DNA of 62,566 nt from Bacteroidota bacterium (GCA_023415275.1 JAEZLJ010000153.1:1-62566), one strand, 5' to 3'. Counted from the stretch's first letter, positions 51,605-61,151 are shown. Made by a program: numbers and translations. Notes: a model not told the origin generated them from the sequence alone.

Positions 51605-54334
51605 TTATTCCGGCTCAAAGCCAAGCATGAAGGTGAAGCGGGTTGCATTCTTAAAGCGGTTGGCTCCAGGCTGCAAACGATCCAATCCTACACCATAGTC
51701 AAATCCTAACAATCCAAACATGGGCAGGAAGAAACGCATACCCACACCCACGCTGCGACGCAAACGGAAAGGATTGTACTCTTTGAAATTATACCAGCCA
51801 TTGGCTGCATCAAAGAAGGTCAGTCCATAAATGGTACTTCCGGGATTGGTCACCAATGGATAACGCAACTCCAGGGAGTATTTATTGAAAATGGTAAAGA
51901 ACTTATTAGTGCTGGTCTGGTCAGGGTTGTTGATAGAAGGATCAGATGTCTCAAAAACAGGATATCCTCTTAATGAAACTACATCATATCCTAATAAACC
52001 ATAACTGTTCGTCAGTCCATCGCCACCCAACTGGAAGCGCTCAAATGGTGATACTTCCAGCTTGCTGTTGTAGCGGCCCATGAAGCCAAACTTGGCTGCC
52101 AGCTTCAATACAAACTGCCTGTTCTTATCTGCTCCTGTTGGCTTTCCAATAGGCACAAACCACTCGGAAGTAAAGCGCCATTTGTGGTACTCAGGATTCT
52201 TATAGGGATTACCTGAAGTAACCAGGTCAGGGTTCAGCAAAGAATAAGGAGGCGTCAGTTGCACACTGGCCACAAAGTTGGACCCGCTTCTTGGGAAGGT
52301 AGGATCATATACTGAGGAACGCTGCAACGCTATTTTCAAGCTCACGTTGTTGGAAGTACCGTTGTCAAACCCTGAGAAGATGGGGTAATTGCGCATGCTA
52401 TACTTTGTATAGTTCAAAGAATAGACAAGCGTGAAAAAGTCATCAGGCCATTTCAGTGTTTTACCCAGGGAAACCGAAGCACCAAAGGTTTTTAAATAGT
52501 TGGTATCTGACTTGGCCTTATCGAACATGCCCGTGCTATAGTTGTAAGCATTGGAAAACTTACTGCGGTACAAGGCCACAGTGAATGAATTCCTTTTCTT
52601 ACCTCCCAGCCATGGTTCGGTAAATGAGAAGTTGTATGAGTTATAGGCACGGCCATTCGACTGGTAGCGAAGGCTTAGCTTCTGGCCATCACCCTGTGGC
52701 AATGGATCCCATGAATCTTTTTTGAAGATATTCTTGATAGAGAAGTTATTGAAAGTAACTCCAAGTGTTCCTGTAAGGCCTACACCTCCACCCCATCCTG
52801 CTGACAGTTCCAATTGGTCAGAAGATTTTTCTTCCAGTTCCCAGTTGATATCCACCGTACCATCGTCCTGGTTAGGTACTACATTAGGATTGATCTTCTC
52901 CTGGTTGAAATATTGCAGGTTGGCCAACTCTCTTTGTGAGCGTATCAGGTCAGCACGGCTGAATAATTCACCGGGCATTGTCTTTAACTCTCGGCGAATC
53001 ACATAATCCTTAGTCTTTTCATTTCCACTGATCGTGATATTCCTGTAGCGGGCTTGTGGACCTTCCACTATCCTGATCTCGTAATCAATAGTATCGTTAT
53101 ATACAGAGGTCTCAACAGGATCGGCACGGAAGAACAAATAACCATCATCCTGGTACAAACTTCCGATATCACCTCCTTCTGCACTCAGCTGCTTGCCCAG
53201 CCGCTTATTTAATATATCTACATTATATACATCACCCTTATTGATACCAAGGATCACATTCAATAAAGAATCTGAATACTTGGTATTACCTCTCCAGGCA
53301 ATGTTGCCGAAATAATATTTATTACCCTCAGACACTTTGATGTCCACCTGCAGGTTACCATCTTTATTATAATATAAAGCCGTATCCAGTATCTGCGCAT
53401 CACGGTATCCCTGGGAATTGTAATAGTTCACCACTCCCTGCAAGTCTTCTTCAAACTTTTTACGGTCAAACTTGGCACTGCTGAATAGCTTAAACCTGAA
53501 GTAAGGATCTAACAGGGCCTTTGTTTTGGAAAGAGAAAGAAAACCATATTCCTTAACATATTCCCCAAAGGTCATGTTGTTGTTCTCACCAAAAGGGCTT
53601 GGCGTCTTGGTAGGATTCAGAGTAAACTTGGTTCTTTCCTTTGTGCCCTTTAATTGCTTCTTTAATTGAAGGTCACCCACAGTTTCGTTCCCAAAGAAGT
53701 TGATCTCGTTCACCTTTACTTTGTTCCCTTTGTTAATATGAAAGGTCAGTGAATTAGAGTTCACAAAGGCAGGATCAGGCTTTTCTTCAATATCCACCTG
53801 CACATTCATGTACCCTTTCTCAGTATAGAATTTCTTAATGGCCTCAATAGCATTGCGGCGGGTATTCTCCGTGATAATGGTCTGGCGTACCAGGCCTGCC
53901 TTACCCTGTATCTCCTCGGCTTCCGATTTTTTGATACCAGTGAATTTGATATTACCCAGCTTAGGCCTTTCCTGCACATTGATCTCCAGGTCTATACGGT
54001 CTTCATGCACACCTGTAATGAATATTTCTACATTACTGAAAAAGCGCTGTCGCCATAAATTATTGATTGCCTTACTGAATATATCTCCGCCAGGTAAAAG
54101 CACCTTGTCACCTTTTTGTATACCCGAAATGGAAAGTACAATAGCTGAATCAAGTGTGGTCAACCCGGTAACCTTTACTGAATTGATAGTATATTCTTTG
54201 GGTATCCGGGAGTTTTGCAGCGCCAACAGGTCAGGATCAACTGAAGTGACATTGGAAGTGTCCTGGCCATATGAAGTAGAAACAATGAGCGTGCACAAGC
54301 TTAGTGTAAGAATTCCGGATAAAAATCGTCGCAT
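51605..54334 (-). CDS. bamA: Outer-membrane protein assembly factor BamA
   Basis: The essential insertase of beta-barrel proteins, 909 residues. After a signal peptide (MRRFLSGILTLSLCTLIVS) POTRA domains follow (YTINSVKVTGLTTLDSAIVL, VQERPKLGNIKFTGIKKSEAEEIQ, KVKVNEINFFGNETVGDLQLK, ITISGNEKTKDYVIRRELKTMPG), then an Omp85 barrel from about residue 505 (LELSAGWGGGVGLTGTLGVTFNNF) with the family's VRGY-like LRGYPVFE and the terminal strand TRFTFMLGFE. It is first in a run bamA-ompH-ompH. uppS lies 247 bases upstream on the same strand. Confidence 0.97.
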   Translation of the reverse strand: MRRFLSGILTLSLCTLIVSTSYGQDTSNVTSVDPDLLALQNSRIPKEYTINSVKVTGLTTLDSAIVLSISGIQKGDKVLLPGGDIFSKAINNLWRQRFFSNVEIFITGVHEDRIDLEINVQERPKLGNIKFTGIKKSEAEEIQGKAGLVRQTIITENTRRNAIEAIKKFYTEKGYMNVQVDIEEKPDPAFVNSNSLTFHINKGNKVKVNEINFFGNETVGDLQLKKQLKGTKERTKFTLNPTKTPSPFGENNNMTFGEYVKEYGFLSLSKTKALLDPYFRFKLFSSAKFDRKKFEEDLQGVVNYYNSQGYRDAQILDTALYYNKDGNLQVDIKVSEGNKYYFGNIAWRGNTKYSDSLLNVILGINKGDVYNVDILNKRLGKQLSAEGGDIGSLYQDDGYLFFRADPVETSVYNDTIDYEIRIVEGPQARYRNITISGNEKTKDYVIRRELKTMPGELFSRADLIRSQRELANLQYFNQEKINPNVVPNQDDGTVDINWELEEKSSDQLELSAGWGGGVGLTGTLGVTFNNFSIKNIFKKDSWDPLPQGDGQKLSLRYQSNGRAYNSYNFSFTEPWLGGKKRNSFTVALYRSKFSNAYNYSTGMFDKAKSDTNYLKTFGASVSLGKTLKWPDDFFTLVYSLNYTKYSMRNYPIFSGFDNGTSNNVSLKIALQRSSVYDPTFPRSGSNFVASVQLTPPYSLLNPDLVTSGNPYKNPEYHKWRFTSEWFVPIGKPTGADKNRQFVLKLAAKFGFMGRYNSKLEVSPFERFQLGGDGLTNSYGLLGYDVVSLRGYPVFETSDPSINNPDQTSTNKFFTIFNKYSLELRYPLVTNPGSTIYGLTFFDAANGWYNFKEYNPFRLRRSVGVGMRFFLPMFGLLGFDYGVGLDRLQPGANRFKNATRFTFMLGFEPE

Positions 54335-54581
54335 ATAATAAGTTCAGTCGGTAATGCAATCAGGTAAATCGCAGTTTGGCAGGCAAATTAAAGGTAAATT
54401 TCAATCGGTTTTGTTAAAACAGAACCCTATATAAGGGCATTTTCTTCTACTACTTAGTAGCCGGGTTTGTTAGCAGGGATAAGCTTTTTACTGGTGGGAA
54501 AGTTTTAAGGCAGTGACTCAAAATAACCTAAGCAGGCCGATAGACAAGTTCTTCTATAAAAATCACTTTGAGAATCTTACA

Positions 54582-55331
54582 CTAGGCTGTTTCTATCTGT
54601 TCACTGGTTTTCCCAAAACGGCGCTCCCTGTTTTGGTAGTCCACCAGGGCTTCATACAGGTTTTCCTTCCTGAAATCGGGCCAGCGCACATTGGTAAAAT
54701 ACAGTTCGGCGTAGGCTAATTGATATAATAGGAAATTACTGATCCGGTATTCTCCACTGGTGCGTATCATGAGTTCCGGATCTGGAAAATTACTGGTGCA
54801 GAGGTATTGCTGCAAGGTTTCGTGATCTATTTCCTCAATATTGAGCCTGCCCTTCTTCACTTCCCAGGCTATGTTCTTCACCGCATTCAGCAATTCCCAA
54901 CGTCCGCTATAGCTTAAAGCCATCACCAGGTTCAGGCCTGTATTTTTCTTAGTGATCTCCAGTGCTTCGTTCAGTTCCTTACGGGCATATTCAGGCAGCA
55001 TATTCATATCACCTATTACATGCAAGCGTATATTATTCTTATCCAGGCTTTCCACTTCATTCCTGATGGTGCTTACTAATAGTTCCATCAGACCTATTAC
55101 TTCGTATTGAGGCCGATCCCAGTTCTCTGTGGAAAAAGCATATAGGGTCAGGTATTGAATGCCCAGCTCAGCACAACCTTCCACAATATCCCTTACACTT
55201 TCCACACCATGATAGTGACCAAAAAGACGGTCCTGTCCCTGTTCTTTGGCCCAGCGGCCATTACCATCCATAATAATGGCGATGTGTTTGGGCAAACGGT
55301 TTTTATCTATTTGTGCTAAGAGCTCAGACAT
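54582..55331 (-). CDS. uppS: Isoprenyl transferase (undecaprenyl pyrophosphate synthase)
   Basis: It makes the C55 lipid carrier for wall and glycan synthesis. The 249-residue cis-prenyltransferase shows IIMDGNGRWAKEQGQDRLFGHYHGVE with catalytic D22, LTLYAFSTENWDRPQYEV, and the C-terminal DPELMIRTSGEYRISNFLLYQLAYAELYF with RTSGE/RISNF, all conserved positions. It sits between DUF6089 and bamA, as in many Bacteroidota. Confidence 0.96.
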   Translation of the reverse strand: MSELLAQIDKNRLPKHIAIIMDGNGRWAKEQGQDRLFGHYHGVESVRDIVEGCAELGIQYLTLYAFSTENWDRPQYEVIGLMELLVSTIRNEVESLDKNNIRLHVIGDMNMLPEYARKELNEALEITKKNTGLNLVMALSYSGRWELLNAVKNIAWEVKKGRLNIEEIDHETLQQYLCTSNFPDPELMIRTSGEYRISNFLLYQLAYAELYFTNVRWPDFRKENLYEALVDYQNRERRFGKTSEQIETA

Positions 55332-55489
55332 GGTTACAGCTTAAGGTTCCCTGGAAAATGAGTTGACTTTCACAGGCATGTTTAGGAGCACAAAAATAAT
55401 CAGCTATCTTGAGCATGCTGTTATTAAAATAAGAAAGCACGGTAAAACCGTACTTTTTATTAAAGAATTGTGAGTTAATTATTCTATTT

Positions 55490-56332
55490 CTAATTAGCCG
55501 ACGGGCATTTATAGCTCTGGAGGTTAAAGCTAACATACAGTAAAGCAGTGGCAAATTGGTCCTTATTCTGGCTATTACCTCTTTGCCTTCCCTTGGCGCC
55601 GATCCTTGGCCCTGTTTCATATGACCTGTCTGATAAAAGGTAAGCAGGGTTGGGTGTTCCATCAGGATTGGGAGGAAATACGGATGGATCCACATAAGTT
55701 TTGCTTACATCATCTATATAATCTGTATTGGTAAACCTGTGCACCACTTCAAAGCCGATATTCAGCCTGTCGTTAATGGAATATTTTACGCCTACCCCAA
55801 AAGGCACTGCAAAGGCCATGGTACCATAAGGCTTGTTATTAGTTGTAGTGGGATCATTCTGCCCTTCTGTACCTAACTGGCGCAGGTTGTATTTCTGCCC
55901 TTCCAGGTAAGCATACGGATCATAATTAAAAGCACTGACACCCAGCGTGATATAGGGTGTGAATCGAAAATCTGGATCGCCTGGCATAAAGCGGAAGAAG
56001 TTGAAATCACCCTGGAGTCCCAATTCCCAGATATTAGTATTGAAGCTCAGGTTACGCCTTTTCATGTATTCATTATGCGTGTTGTACACATCAGAATAGC
56101 CCAATTGGGCAAATGTACCTTCCACACGCAGGGCAATGTAGTTACCAAAATTCTTCCTGAAAAAAATGCTGGCCGCCAGCTTAGGGCGATTTAAGCGGGC
56201 CTTCGTGTTCAAATCACCAAAATAATGGGCAGCTCCAACACCCACACCAAACTCCCCTTCCTGCACAATTGAGTTTTGGGCAAAAACACCCAGTGGCAGG
56301 CAGAACATTACAAGGGCCAGAAATTTTCTCAT
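55490..56332 (-). CDS. DUF6089 outer-membrane beta-barrel protein
   Basis: A 280-residue barrel protein with signal peptide (MRKFLALVMFCLPLGVFAQ). DUF6089 marks are EGEFGVGVGAAHYFGDLNT, ISFFRKNFGNYIALRVEG-like IFFRKNFG, and FTPYITLGVSAFNYDPYAY. It ends with LLYVSFNLQSYKCPSAN. The family is nearly always found between nadK and uppS/bamA in Bacteroidota and is thought to work in envelope assembly; its role is unproved. Confidence 0.92.
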   Translation of the reverse strand: MRKFLALVMFCLPLGVFAQNSIVQEGEFGVGVGAAHYFGDLNTKARLNRPKLAASIFFRKNFGNYIALRVEGTFAQLGYSDVYNTHNEYMKRRNLSFNTNIWELGLQGDFNFFRFMPGDPDFRFTPYITLGVSAFNYDPYAYLEGQKYNLRQLGTEGQNDPTTTNNKPYGTMAFAVPFGVGVKYSINDRLNIGFEVVHRFTNTDYIDDVSKTYVDPSVFPPNPDGTPNPAYLLSDRSYETGPRIGAKGRQRGNSQNKDQFATALLYVSFNLQSYKCPSAN

Positions 56333-56452
56333 ATCTGCAAAATAAGATTTTAGCTTCGAGATTTAACGCAATTTAGTGCCGTTTGGTATTGGTAAAGGGA
56401 AAAAATTGAGAACCCAGCTATTCCAAAACCCTTGAAATAAGCGGCAACTACC

Positions 56453-57331
56453 TCAATTTCTTTTGTCCAGTCCCCAGGAAAGCTTATTGCGCAATGTTTG
56501 TAAAAAGTTGTTCTCGTTCAGGCGCACCAGGTTCAGCATGAAGTTCTCCTTACGCACAGCCAGCAAAACACTCTTATTCACTATTTCCCTGCGCGAGTCA
56601 AGGGCGCAAATGATATCCTCCGCACGGCTTTCCACTTCAAAGGATATGATGGTATTATCAGGGATCACAATTGGACGCACATTCAGGTTGTGTGGGGCTA
56701 TGGGTGTTAATACCAGGCTGCAGGCGTCAGGGAAAACCACCGGGCCGTCACAGCTTAATGAATAACCTGTAGAACCGGTAGGCGTGGCTAGTATCAATCC
56801 ATCCGCCCAATAAGTATTCAACAGTTCACCATTAAGGTAGGTATGGATCTTCACCATAGGTGAAGTATCCCTTTTATGAATGGCAAATTCATTCAGGGCG
56901 TAGGGTACATCATTGAACATAGGCACGTTGGAGTCCAGGTGTATCAGCGTCCGGCGGTCAATGATATAAGATCTGCGGGCCAGGGCCTTTATCGCTTCCG
57001 ACATCTCATCCCGGCCAATGCTGGCCAGGAATCCCAGCCTGCCGAAATTGATACCCACTACCGGGATATTCTTATCCCTCACCAGTGTTACGGTATCTAA
57101 CAGGGTACCATCTCCTCCCAGGCTGATGACGAAATCTATCTGGTCGTTCAGGTCCACATGCGATGAAAAGGTTTCCGTGGTATCCGGAAGTGATAACTTT
57201 TCCTTTATCTCGTTATGGAAAGGAAGGAAAATAACAGGCACTATCCCCTCTTTATGGAGCTCATCAAAAAATAACTGTATGTACTGTTGCTGGGTAACAT
57301 CCAGCACCCTGCTATATATCGCTACCTTCAA
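56453..57331 (-). CDS. nadK: NAD kinase
   Basis: It phosphorylates NAD+ to NADP+. The 292-residue protein has the catalytic motif GGDGT at residues 72-76 within VISLGGDGTLLDTVTL, GINFGRLGFLA, and the second conserved region TPTGSTGYSLSCDGPVVFPD. The Gly-Asp diagnostic for this family is intact. It precedes DUF6089 (minus-strand order CBS, nadK, DUF6089, uppS, bamA), which is a conserved group. Confidence 0.96.
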   Translation of the reverse strand: MKVAIYSRVLDVTQQQYIQLFFDELHKEGIVPVIFLPFHNEIKEKLSLPDTTETFSSHVDLNDQIDFVISLGGDGTLLDTVTLVRDKNIPVVGINFGRLGFLASIGRDEMSEAIKALARRSYIIDRRTLIHLDSNVPMFNDVPYALNEFAIHKRDTSPMVKIHTYLNGELLNTYWADGLILATPTGSTGYSLSCDGPVVFPDACSLVLTPIAPHNLNVRPIVIPDNTIISFEVESRAEDIICALDSRREIVNKSVLLAVRKENFMLNLVRLNENNFLQTLRNKLSWGLDKRN

Positions 57332-57690
57332 ATCGTATCCTTTTAGCTATAATTCATTCAATATGGGCTGTGCCGTCACTGTAAATATAGATTGTTTTAC
57401 CCGTAGCGGCAATCTGGCTATTGGCGTTATTAGTGGATTTAATTTTCCCTTTTCACTGTAGCAGATTCACCAATTAAAATGGATGCAACCCAATTGCGCA
57501 ACAGAAAAATATTATAACATGAAATAAGTAATGTAAAAGCCAGGCAAACAGAACATGAATCCTTAAATGACTTTGCCTGACAAGCATCAAATTGAGAATC
57601 GTAAATCTTGTATACTAAGGAAGGCCGGGAGATAATAATGCATCTCAATCTTAAGAACCAGAAACAATAAACAATAAACTATAAATCTTC
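57332..57690. other. Intergenic region between CBS gene and nadK
   Basis: 359 bases without a credible gene. It contains a GTTTAT-type low-complexity repeat at 57651-57686, also found at 60282-60317, and a weak 8-bp hairpin CAGGCAAA / TTTGCCTG near 57542-57580. The nadK promoter is expected here but not located. Confidence 0.5.
57651..57686 (-). repeat. GTTTATNGTTTATTG-type repeat, copy 1
   Basis: On the minus strand TTTATAGTTTATTGTTTATTG and then GTTTCTGGTTCTT. Nearly the same series occurs on the plus strand at 60282-60317. Confidence 0.65.
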
Positions 57691-58347
57691 CTATATTTTC
57701 AAATAGTTCATCAAATTATCGTAGTTGGTCCTCAACTCATTCTCAAACAACTCCTCACCGAAATAATATTTTACATTGTACTCGTAACGCTGAAAGGTGC
57801 CTATGATATCTGACACTTCTAGTTTACTTACGCGGATCGTGATCTGGCTCATGCCTGTCTCTGGGTCAGTGAAAGTATTCAATTGCGTGATCTGCGCATC
57901 ATTGGATTCAACAATACGGTTGATCTCGTTAAAAGAGTAATTCTTGCTATCCATCTCCAGCACTATCAGGGCCCCGGGTTCATTCAGGCTCATAAAGTTC
58001 GAAGCATTCCGCAGCAGGTCGTTATAAGTGACAATGCCAAGCAGATGCTTTTCTTCCACCACCGGCACCACGCTGAGCTTGTTCACCACAGCTGTTTGAA
58101 TGGCCTTTAAAAAATGGTCATTAGCCTGTACCGATGTTGTCCCATCAGTTATAGACAATTCATCAAGCGTGTTATCATCATCACTTTGCAGCAATTGCTC
58201 TTCGCTGATAATACCCAGGTAGCTATCATTTTCCACCACGGGAAGATGAGCTACATGGTAATCATTCATTAGCTGAAGCGCATGGTGCACTTTATCTTCT
58301 TTATGGAGATATGGTATTGAGTTCGATATGAGTTCGCGGGTTAACAT
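57691..58347 (-). CDS. CBS-domain pair protein
   Basis: A cytoplasmic protein of 218 residues from the ATG at 58345-58347 (MLTRELISNSIPYL); an earlier ATG nine codons upstream is less likely. Two CBS domains cover residues 1-55 (ALQLMNDYHVAHLPVVENDSYLGIISEEQLL) and 65-120 (AIQTAVVNKLSVVPVVEEKHLLGIVTYNDLL), followed by an ACT-like region (GALIVLEMDSKNYSFNEINRIVESNDAQI). CBS pairs bind adenine nucleotides and regulate partners. It is next to nadK and follows the hydrolase gene by about 33 bases. Confidence 0.9.
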   Translation of the reverse strand: MLTRELISNSIPYLHKEDKVHHALQLMNDYHVAHLPVVENDSYLGIISEEQLLQSDDDNTLDELSITDGTTSVQANDHFLKAIQTAVVNKLSVVPVVEEKHLLGIVTYNDLLRNASNFMSLNEPGALIVLEMDSKNYSFNEINRIVESNDAQITQLNTFTDPETGMSQITIRVSKLEVSDIIGTFQRYEYNVKYYFGEELFENELRTNYDNLMNYLKI

Positions 58348-58380
58348 AGCTAACGGTTTCAATAATAAAGACAAGCCATA

Positions 58381-59157
58381 TTATACAACTGTTGCAGGCT
58401 GGCTGAGCTTTTTCAAAAATTTATCTAAAATAGCATTGAACTCCGCCGGCTGTTCCATCATAGGGGCGTGCCCGCACTGGTCAATAAAATGCAGCTCACT
58501 GTTTGGTATCAACCTGTTAAATTCCCGTGCCACAAAGGGAGGCGTGATCGTATCGTTGTTGCCCCAAACAAGTAACGTAGGTTGCTTGATATTATTAAGT
58601 TCTTCTCCCAGGTTATTTCTAATGGCGCTTTTGGCCAGGGCTATGATCTTTATGACCTTTAAACGGTTGCGGGTGATCTCAAATACTTCATCCACCAGTT
58701 CCTTGGTGGCCATGTTTGGATCGTAAAAGGTTACCTCTGTCTTTTTCCTGATGTATTCATAGTCTCCACGGCGGGGATAAGTATCCCCCATTCCGTTTTC
58801 AAACAAACCTGAACTACCAGTCAATATCAGCGACTTGATCCTTTCGGGATGTTTCAACACCAGCACAAGGCCCACATGGCCGCCAAGAGAATTACCCAAA
58901 AGGTTGACGTTCTTATAGTCTTTTGTTTCCAGGAACTTATATACGTGCTTGGCCAGGCCACCTACAGTGGTATGCAAAATATCCAGGTCAAACAAAGGCA
59001 GCATGGGAACTACCACCTTGTACTGCAATCGGAAATGTTCAATGAGATCTTTAAAATTACTTAGGGCACCAAACAATCCATGCAACAACACCAATGGTTC
59101 ACCTTCTCCTTCCTCGATATATTTAAACTTGCCTTGCTCTTTAATGGAATATTGCAT
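58381..59157 (-). CDS. Alpha/beta hydrolase (MhpC-like)
   Basis: A hydrolase of 258 residues from the second ATG (59155-59157); a start four codons earlier is possible. LVLLHGLFGALSNFKDLIE carries the oxyanion HG motif, the nucleophile lies in LLGNSLGGHVGLVL (Ser 90 in this numbering), NNDTITPPFVAREF holds the acidic residue and QCGHAPMMEQP the catalytic His. The substrate is not known. It is probably co-transcribed with the CBS gene downstream. Confidence 0.9.
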   Translation of the reverse strand: MQYSIKEQGKFKYIEEGEGEPLVLLHGLFGALSNFKDLIEHFRLQYKVVVPMLPLFDLDILHTTVGGLAKHVYKFLETKDYKNVNLLGNSLGGHVGLVLVLKHPERIKSLILTGSSGLFENGMGDTYPRRGDYEYIRKKTEVTFYDPNMATKELVDEVFEITRNRLKVIKIIALAKSAIRNNLGEELNNIKQPTLLVWGNNDTITPPFVAREFNRLIPNSELHFIDQCGHAPMMEQPAEFNAILDKFLKKLSQPATVV

Positions 59158-59244
59158 CGGCTTAATCAATCTAATTTTTGCTAAAATAAACGTTTTACCT
59201 CAAATGCCTAAGCTACCCTAACATTACAAAACATAATATTATGC

Positions 59245-59781
59245 CTAAGATTTATGAGTGGAAACGTTTTCAAAGAATTGTAAGAGTTGATCAAACATAT
59301 CTTTAAAAAAAGGCATAATCGCTCCCATCACAGCCATTATTTTAGGAGCAATGGGTTGAATCCAGGGATAAGTTACTGATGCTTCCACCGTTTCGGGCTT
59401 TAAAAAATGCAATTGCCCGGCGTAAAACAACAATATGCTGAAGATGAAAAAATAAATGAGTATGTAGAAAATTATCCCCCCCAGCCTGTTCAGCCAACCC
59501 AGCATGGCCAGCTTCACCGCACCTTCCAACATTTTAGCGCCCAGGCGAATGGCAATGGCCACTACCAGGAACACCACCAGGAAGGCAATCACCGGTAGCC
59601 ATCGCTGCGAGATACTAACAGCATTCCCTATGTATTCAGCGGCCAGTGCTGAAAGTTTTAATGCAGCAGCCAGGCCAATAATAAAGGCCAGGAATGAAAA
59701 AAGGGCTACAATAAATCCTTTTGTAAATCCTTTAAATACCGCAATCACCAATAAAACCAGGGCTACCGTATCTATGAACAT
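59245..59781 (-). CDS. CvpA family membrane protein
   Basis: A 178-residue inner-membrane protein. Four membrane segments are seen: VALVLLVIAVFKGFTKGFIVALFSFLAFIIGLAAAL, WLPVIAFLVVFLVVAIAI, and NRLGGIIFYILIYFFIFSILLFY. DTVALVLLVIAVFKGFTKGFI is the CvpA start seen in Bacteroidota. CvpA-like proteins are linked with envelope stress and colicin V export in other bacteria. The gene follows yqeY by 8 bases, so the two are co-transcribed. Confidence 0.9.
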   Translation of the reverse strand: MFIDTVALVLLVIAVFKGFTKGFIVALFSFLAFIIGLAAALKLSALAAEYIGNAVSISQRWLPVIAFLVVFLVVAIAIRLGAKMLEGAVKLAMLGWLNRLGGIIFYILIYFFIFSILLFYAGQLHFLKPETVEASVTYPWIQPIAPKIMAVMGAIMPFFKDMFDQLLQFFENVSTHKS

Positions 59782-59788
59782 CCTCTTT

Positions 59789-60241
59789 TTATTTAGCCAG
59801 CAGCTCTTTTACTGTTGCAGAAATAGCTTTACCATCTGCACGGCCAGCCAGTTTTTTGGTGGCCACTCCCATCACCTTGCCCATATCTGCAGCAGAAGAA
59901 GCGCCTGTTTCTGCAATGATCTGTTGCAGTTCGGCTTTTAACTCTTCACCACTTAATTGTTGTGGCAAAAACTTTTCAATAACAGCCATTTCCTCCTGCT
60001 CTTTCTGTGCCAGGTCGGTACGGCTTTGCTGCTGGTAAATTTCTAAAGAATCCCTGCGCTGCTTCATCATCTTTTGCAGCATGCTCACTTCCTTTTCTTC
60101 AGATATCTCTCCACCTGCTCCTGGTTCTGTCTTTGCCTTAATGATCTCGGCCTTGATCGCTCTCAATGCTCTTAAAGTAGCTTCATTTTTAGACTTCATG
60201 GCTTCCTTCATCTCGCCCATGATCTTTTGTTCTAAAGACAT
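59789..60241 (-). CDS. yqeY: GatB/YqeY domain-containing protein
   Basis: A 150-residue protein of the YqeY group, whose helical domain also ends GatB and acts in tRNA-binding. SLEQKIMGEMKEAMKSKNEATLRALRAIKAEIIKAKTEPGA, MMKQRRDSLEIYQQQSRTDLAQKEQEEMAVIEKFLPQQLS and SAADMGKVMGVATKKLAGRADGKAISATVKELL are the family blocks in order, and length is as expected. Exact role is unproved. It is co-transcribed with cvpA. Confidence 0.94.
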   Translation of the reverse strand: MSLEQKIMGEMKEAMKSKNEATLRALRAIKAEIIKAKTEPGAGGEISEEKEVSMLQKMMKQRRDSLEIYQQQSRTDLAQKEQEEMAVIEKFLPQQLSGEELKAELQQIIAETGASSAADMGKVMGVATKKLAGRADGKAISATVKELLAK

Positions 60242-60674
60242 ATGAAATAGTTTATGGTTTGTAGTTTGTGCTTACGTGAGAAGTTTATGGTTTATTGTTT
60301 TTGGTTTCTGGTTCTTTAGGTCAAAAGGAATTCTTTGTGCCATCCTGCTCTCTCTTAAACATTGAGAATTGAAAGTTGGTTATTGAATATTTCTTCCCTC
60401 GCCATAAGAAATGACTCCTATCAAAAGCCTATTCCCTAAACACTTTATCATTCGATATTCCTTGTTCATCTGTTCTGCGGTTCCCTTCTCTCTCACTTGA
60501 ACATTGAGCATTGATCATTGATTATTGATCATTTATCAACCCTTGAACTAAGAAAAGACAGCTATTAAAAATCCTCTCAGTCCTAAACACATCATCATTC
60601 CAAATTCCTTGTTCAATATTCGTTATTCTTCCACTTCGACATTCGATATTCCTTGATCTAATATTCAATATTCA
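60242..60674. repeat. Non-coding region of low-complexity repeats
   Basis: 433 bases without a gene, made of three kinds of phrase: GTTTATGGTTT (60250-60317), ATTGAGCATTGATCATTGATTATTGATC-like ATTGA/ATC series (60480-60540), and ATTCGATATTCCTTG series (60445-60672, at least four occurrences). Several are reverse complements of each other. Confidence 0.7.
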
Positions 60675-61040
60675 TCATCCCTTCTCGCCTGTCTCCAATT
60701 TATTCGCTTTCATCTGCTGCTCCTGGAACTTGGCATAGAATAGTTTGGCAAAGTTCTTCATATCCGTTACCAGTTCTGTATTCCTTGTAGCCCTGTCAAA
60801 GCTGTCTGCCATGGTCATGAGAGTCTGGTAATAAAAATCCGCCATCTCATCCACCATCATCTTTTGTGTCCACAGGTCTATGCGAAGTGCTGTTTTATCA
60901 GCACCATCCCAAAGGGAAAGCAAAAATGCCTTAGCCTGCTGTGGCTTTTCAGCCGTGCTTTCAGATGCCTTCCATTCAATGCTGCTGGGAATCCGGCCTT
61001 CATCCAGTTCCACATCGATCACTATACTTGATTTTGCCAT
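60675..61040 (-). CDS. gldC: Gliding motility protein GldC
   Basis: A 121-residue cytoplasmic protein from ATG at 61038-61040 (MAKSSIVIDVELDEGRIPSSIEWKA); the open frame upstream adds 16 hydrophobic residues that do not belong. GldC marks are VELDEGRIPSSIEWKAS and ALRIDLWTQKMMVDEMADFYYQTLMTMADSFDRAT. It associates with gliding and T9SS gene sets; other gld genes are absent from the window. It is preceded by AAAATGTAAAATG repeats. Confidence 0.92.
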   Translation of the reverse strand: MAKSSIVIDVELDEGRIPSSIEWKASESTAEKPQQAKAFLLSLWDGADKTALRIDLWTQKMMVDEMADFYYQTLMTMADSFDRATRNTELVTDMKNFAKLFYAKFQEQQMKANKLETGEKG

Positions 61041-61121
61041 TATTAAATTTTGAAACGCGAAGATAAGAAGGAGCAATAGGTAAGTCAAAAGTCAAAACTT
61101 AAAAGTAAAAACAGTAGGCAG

Positions 61122-61151
61122 AATGGAAAATGTAAAATGTAAAATGTAAAA
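61122..61151. repeat. AAAATGTAAAATG repeat array
   Basis: Three near-exact units of GTAAAATG follow GGAAAATG at 61122-61151. The same motif appears at 40005-40037 and 50258-50331. Confidence 0.7.

Noticed and set aside
55324..55695. 123-codon frame on the minus strand between uppS and DUF6089
   Set aside because: Overlaps the 3' end of the DUF6089 gene in another frame and has no domain or signal.
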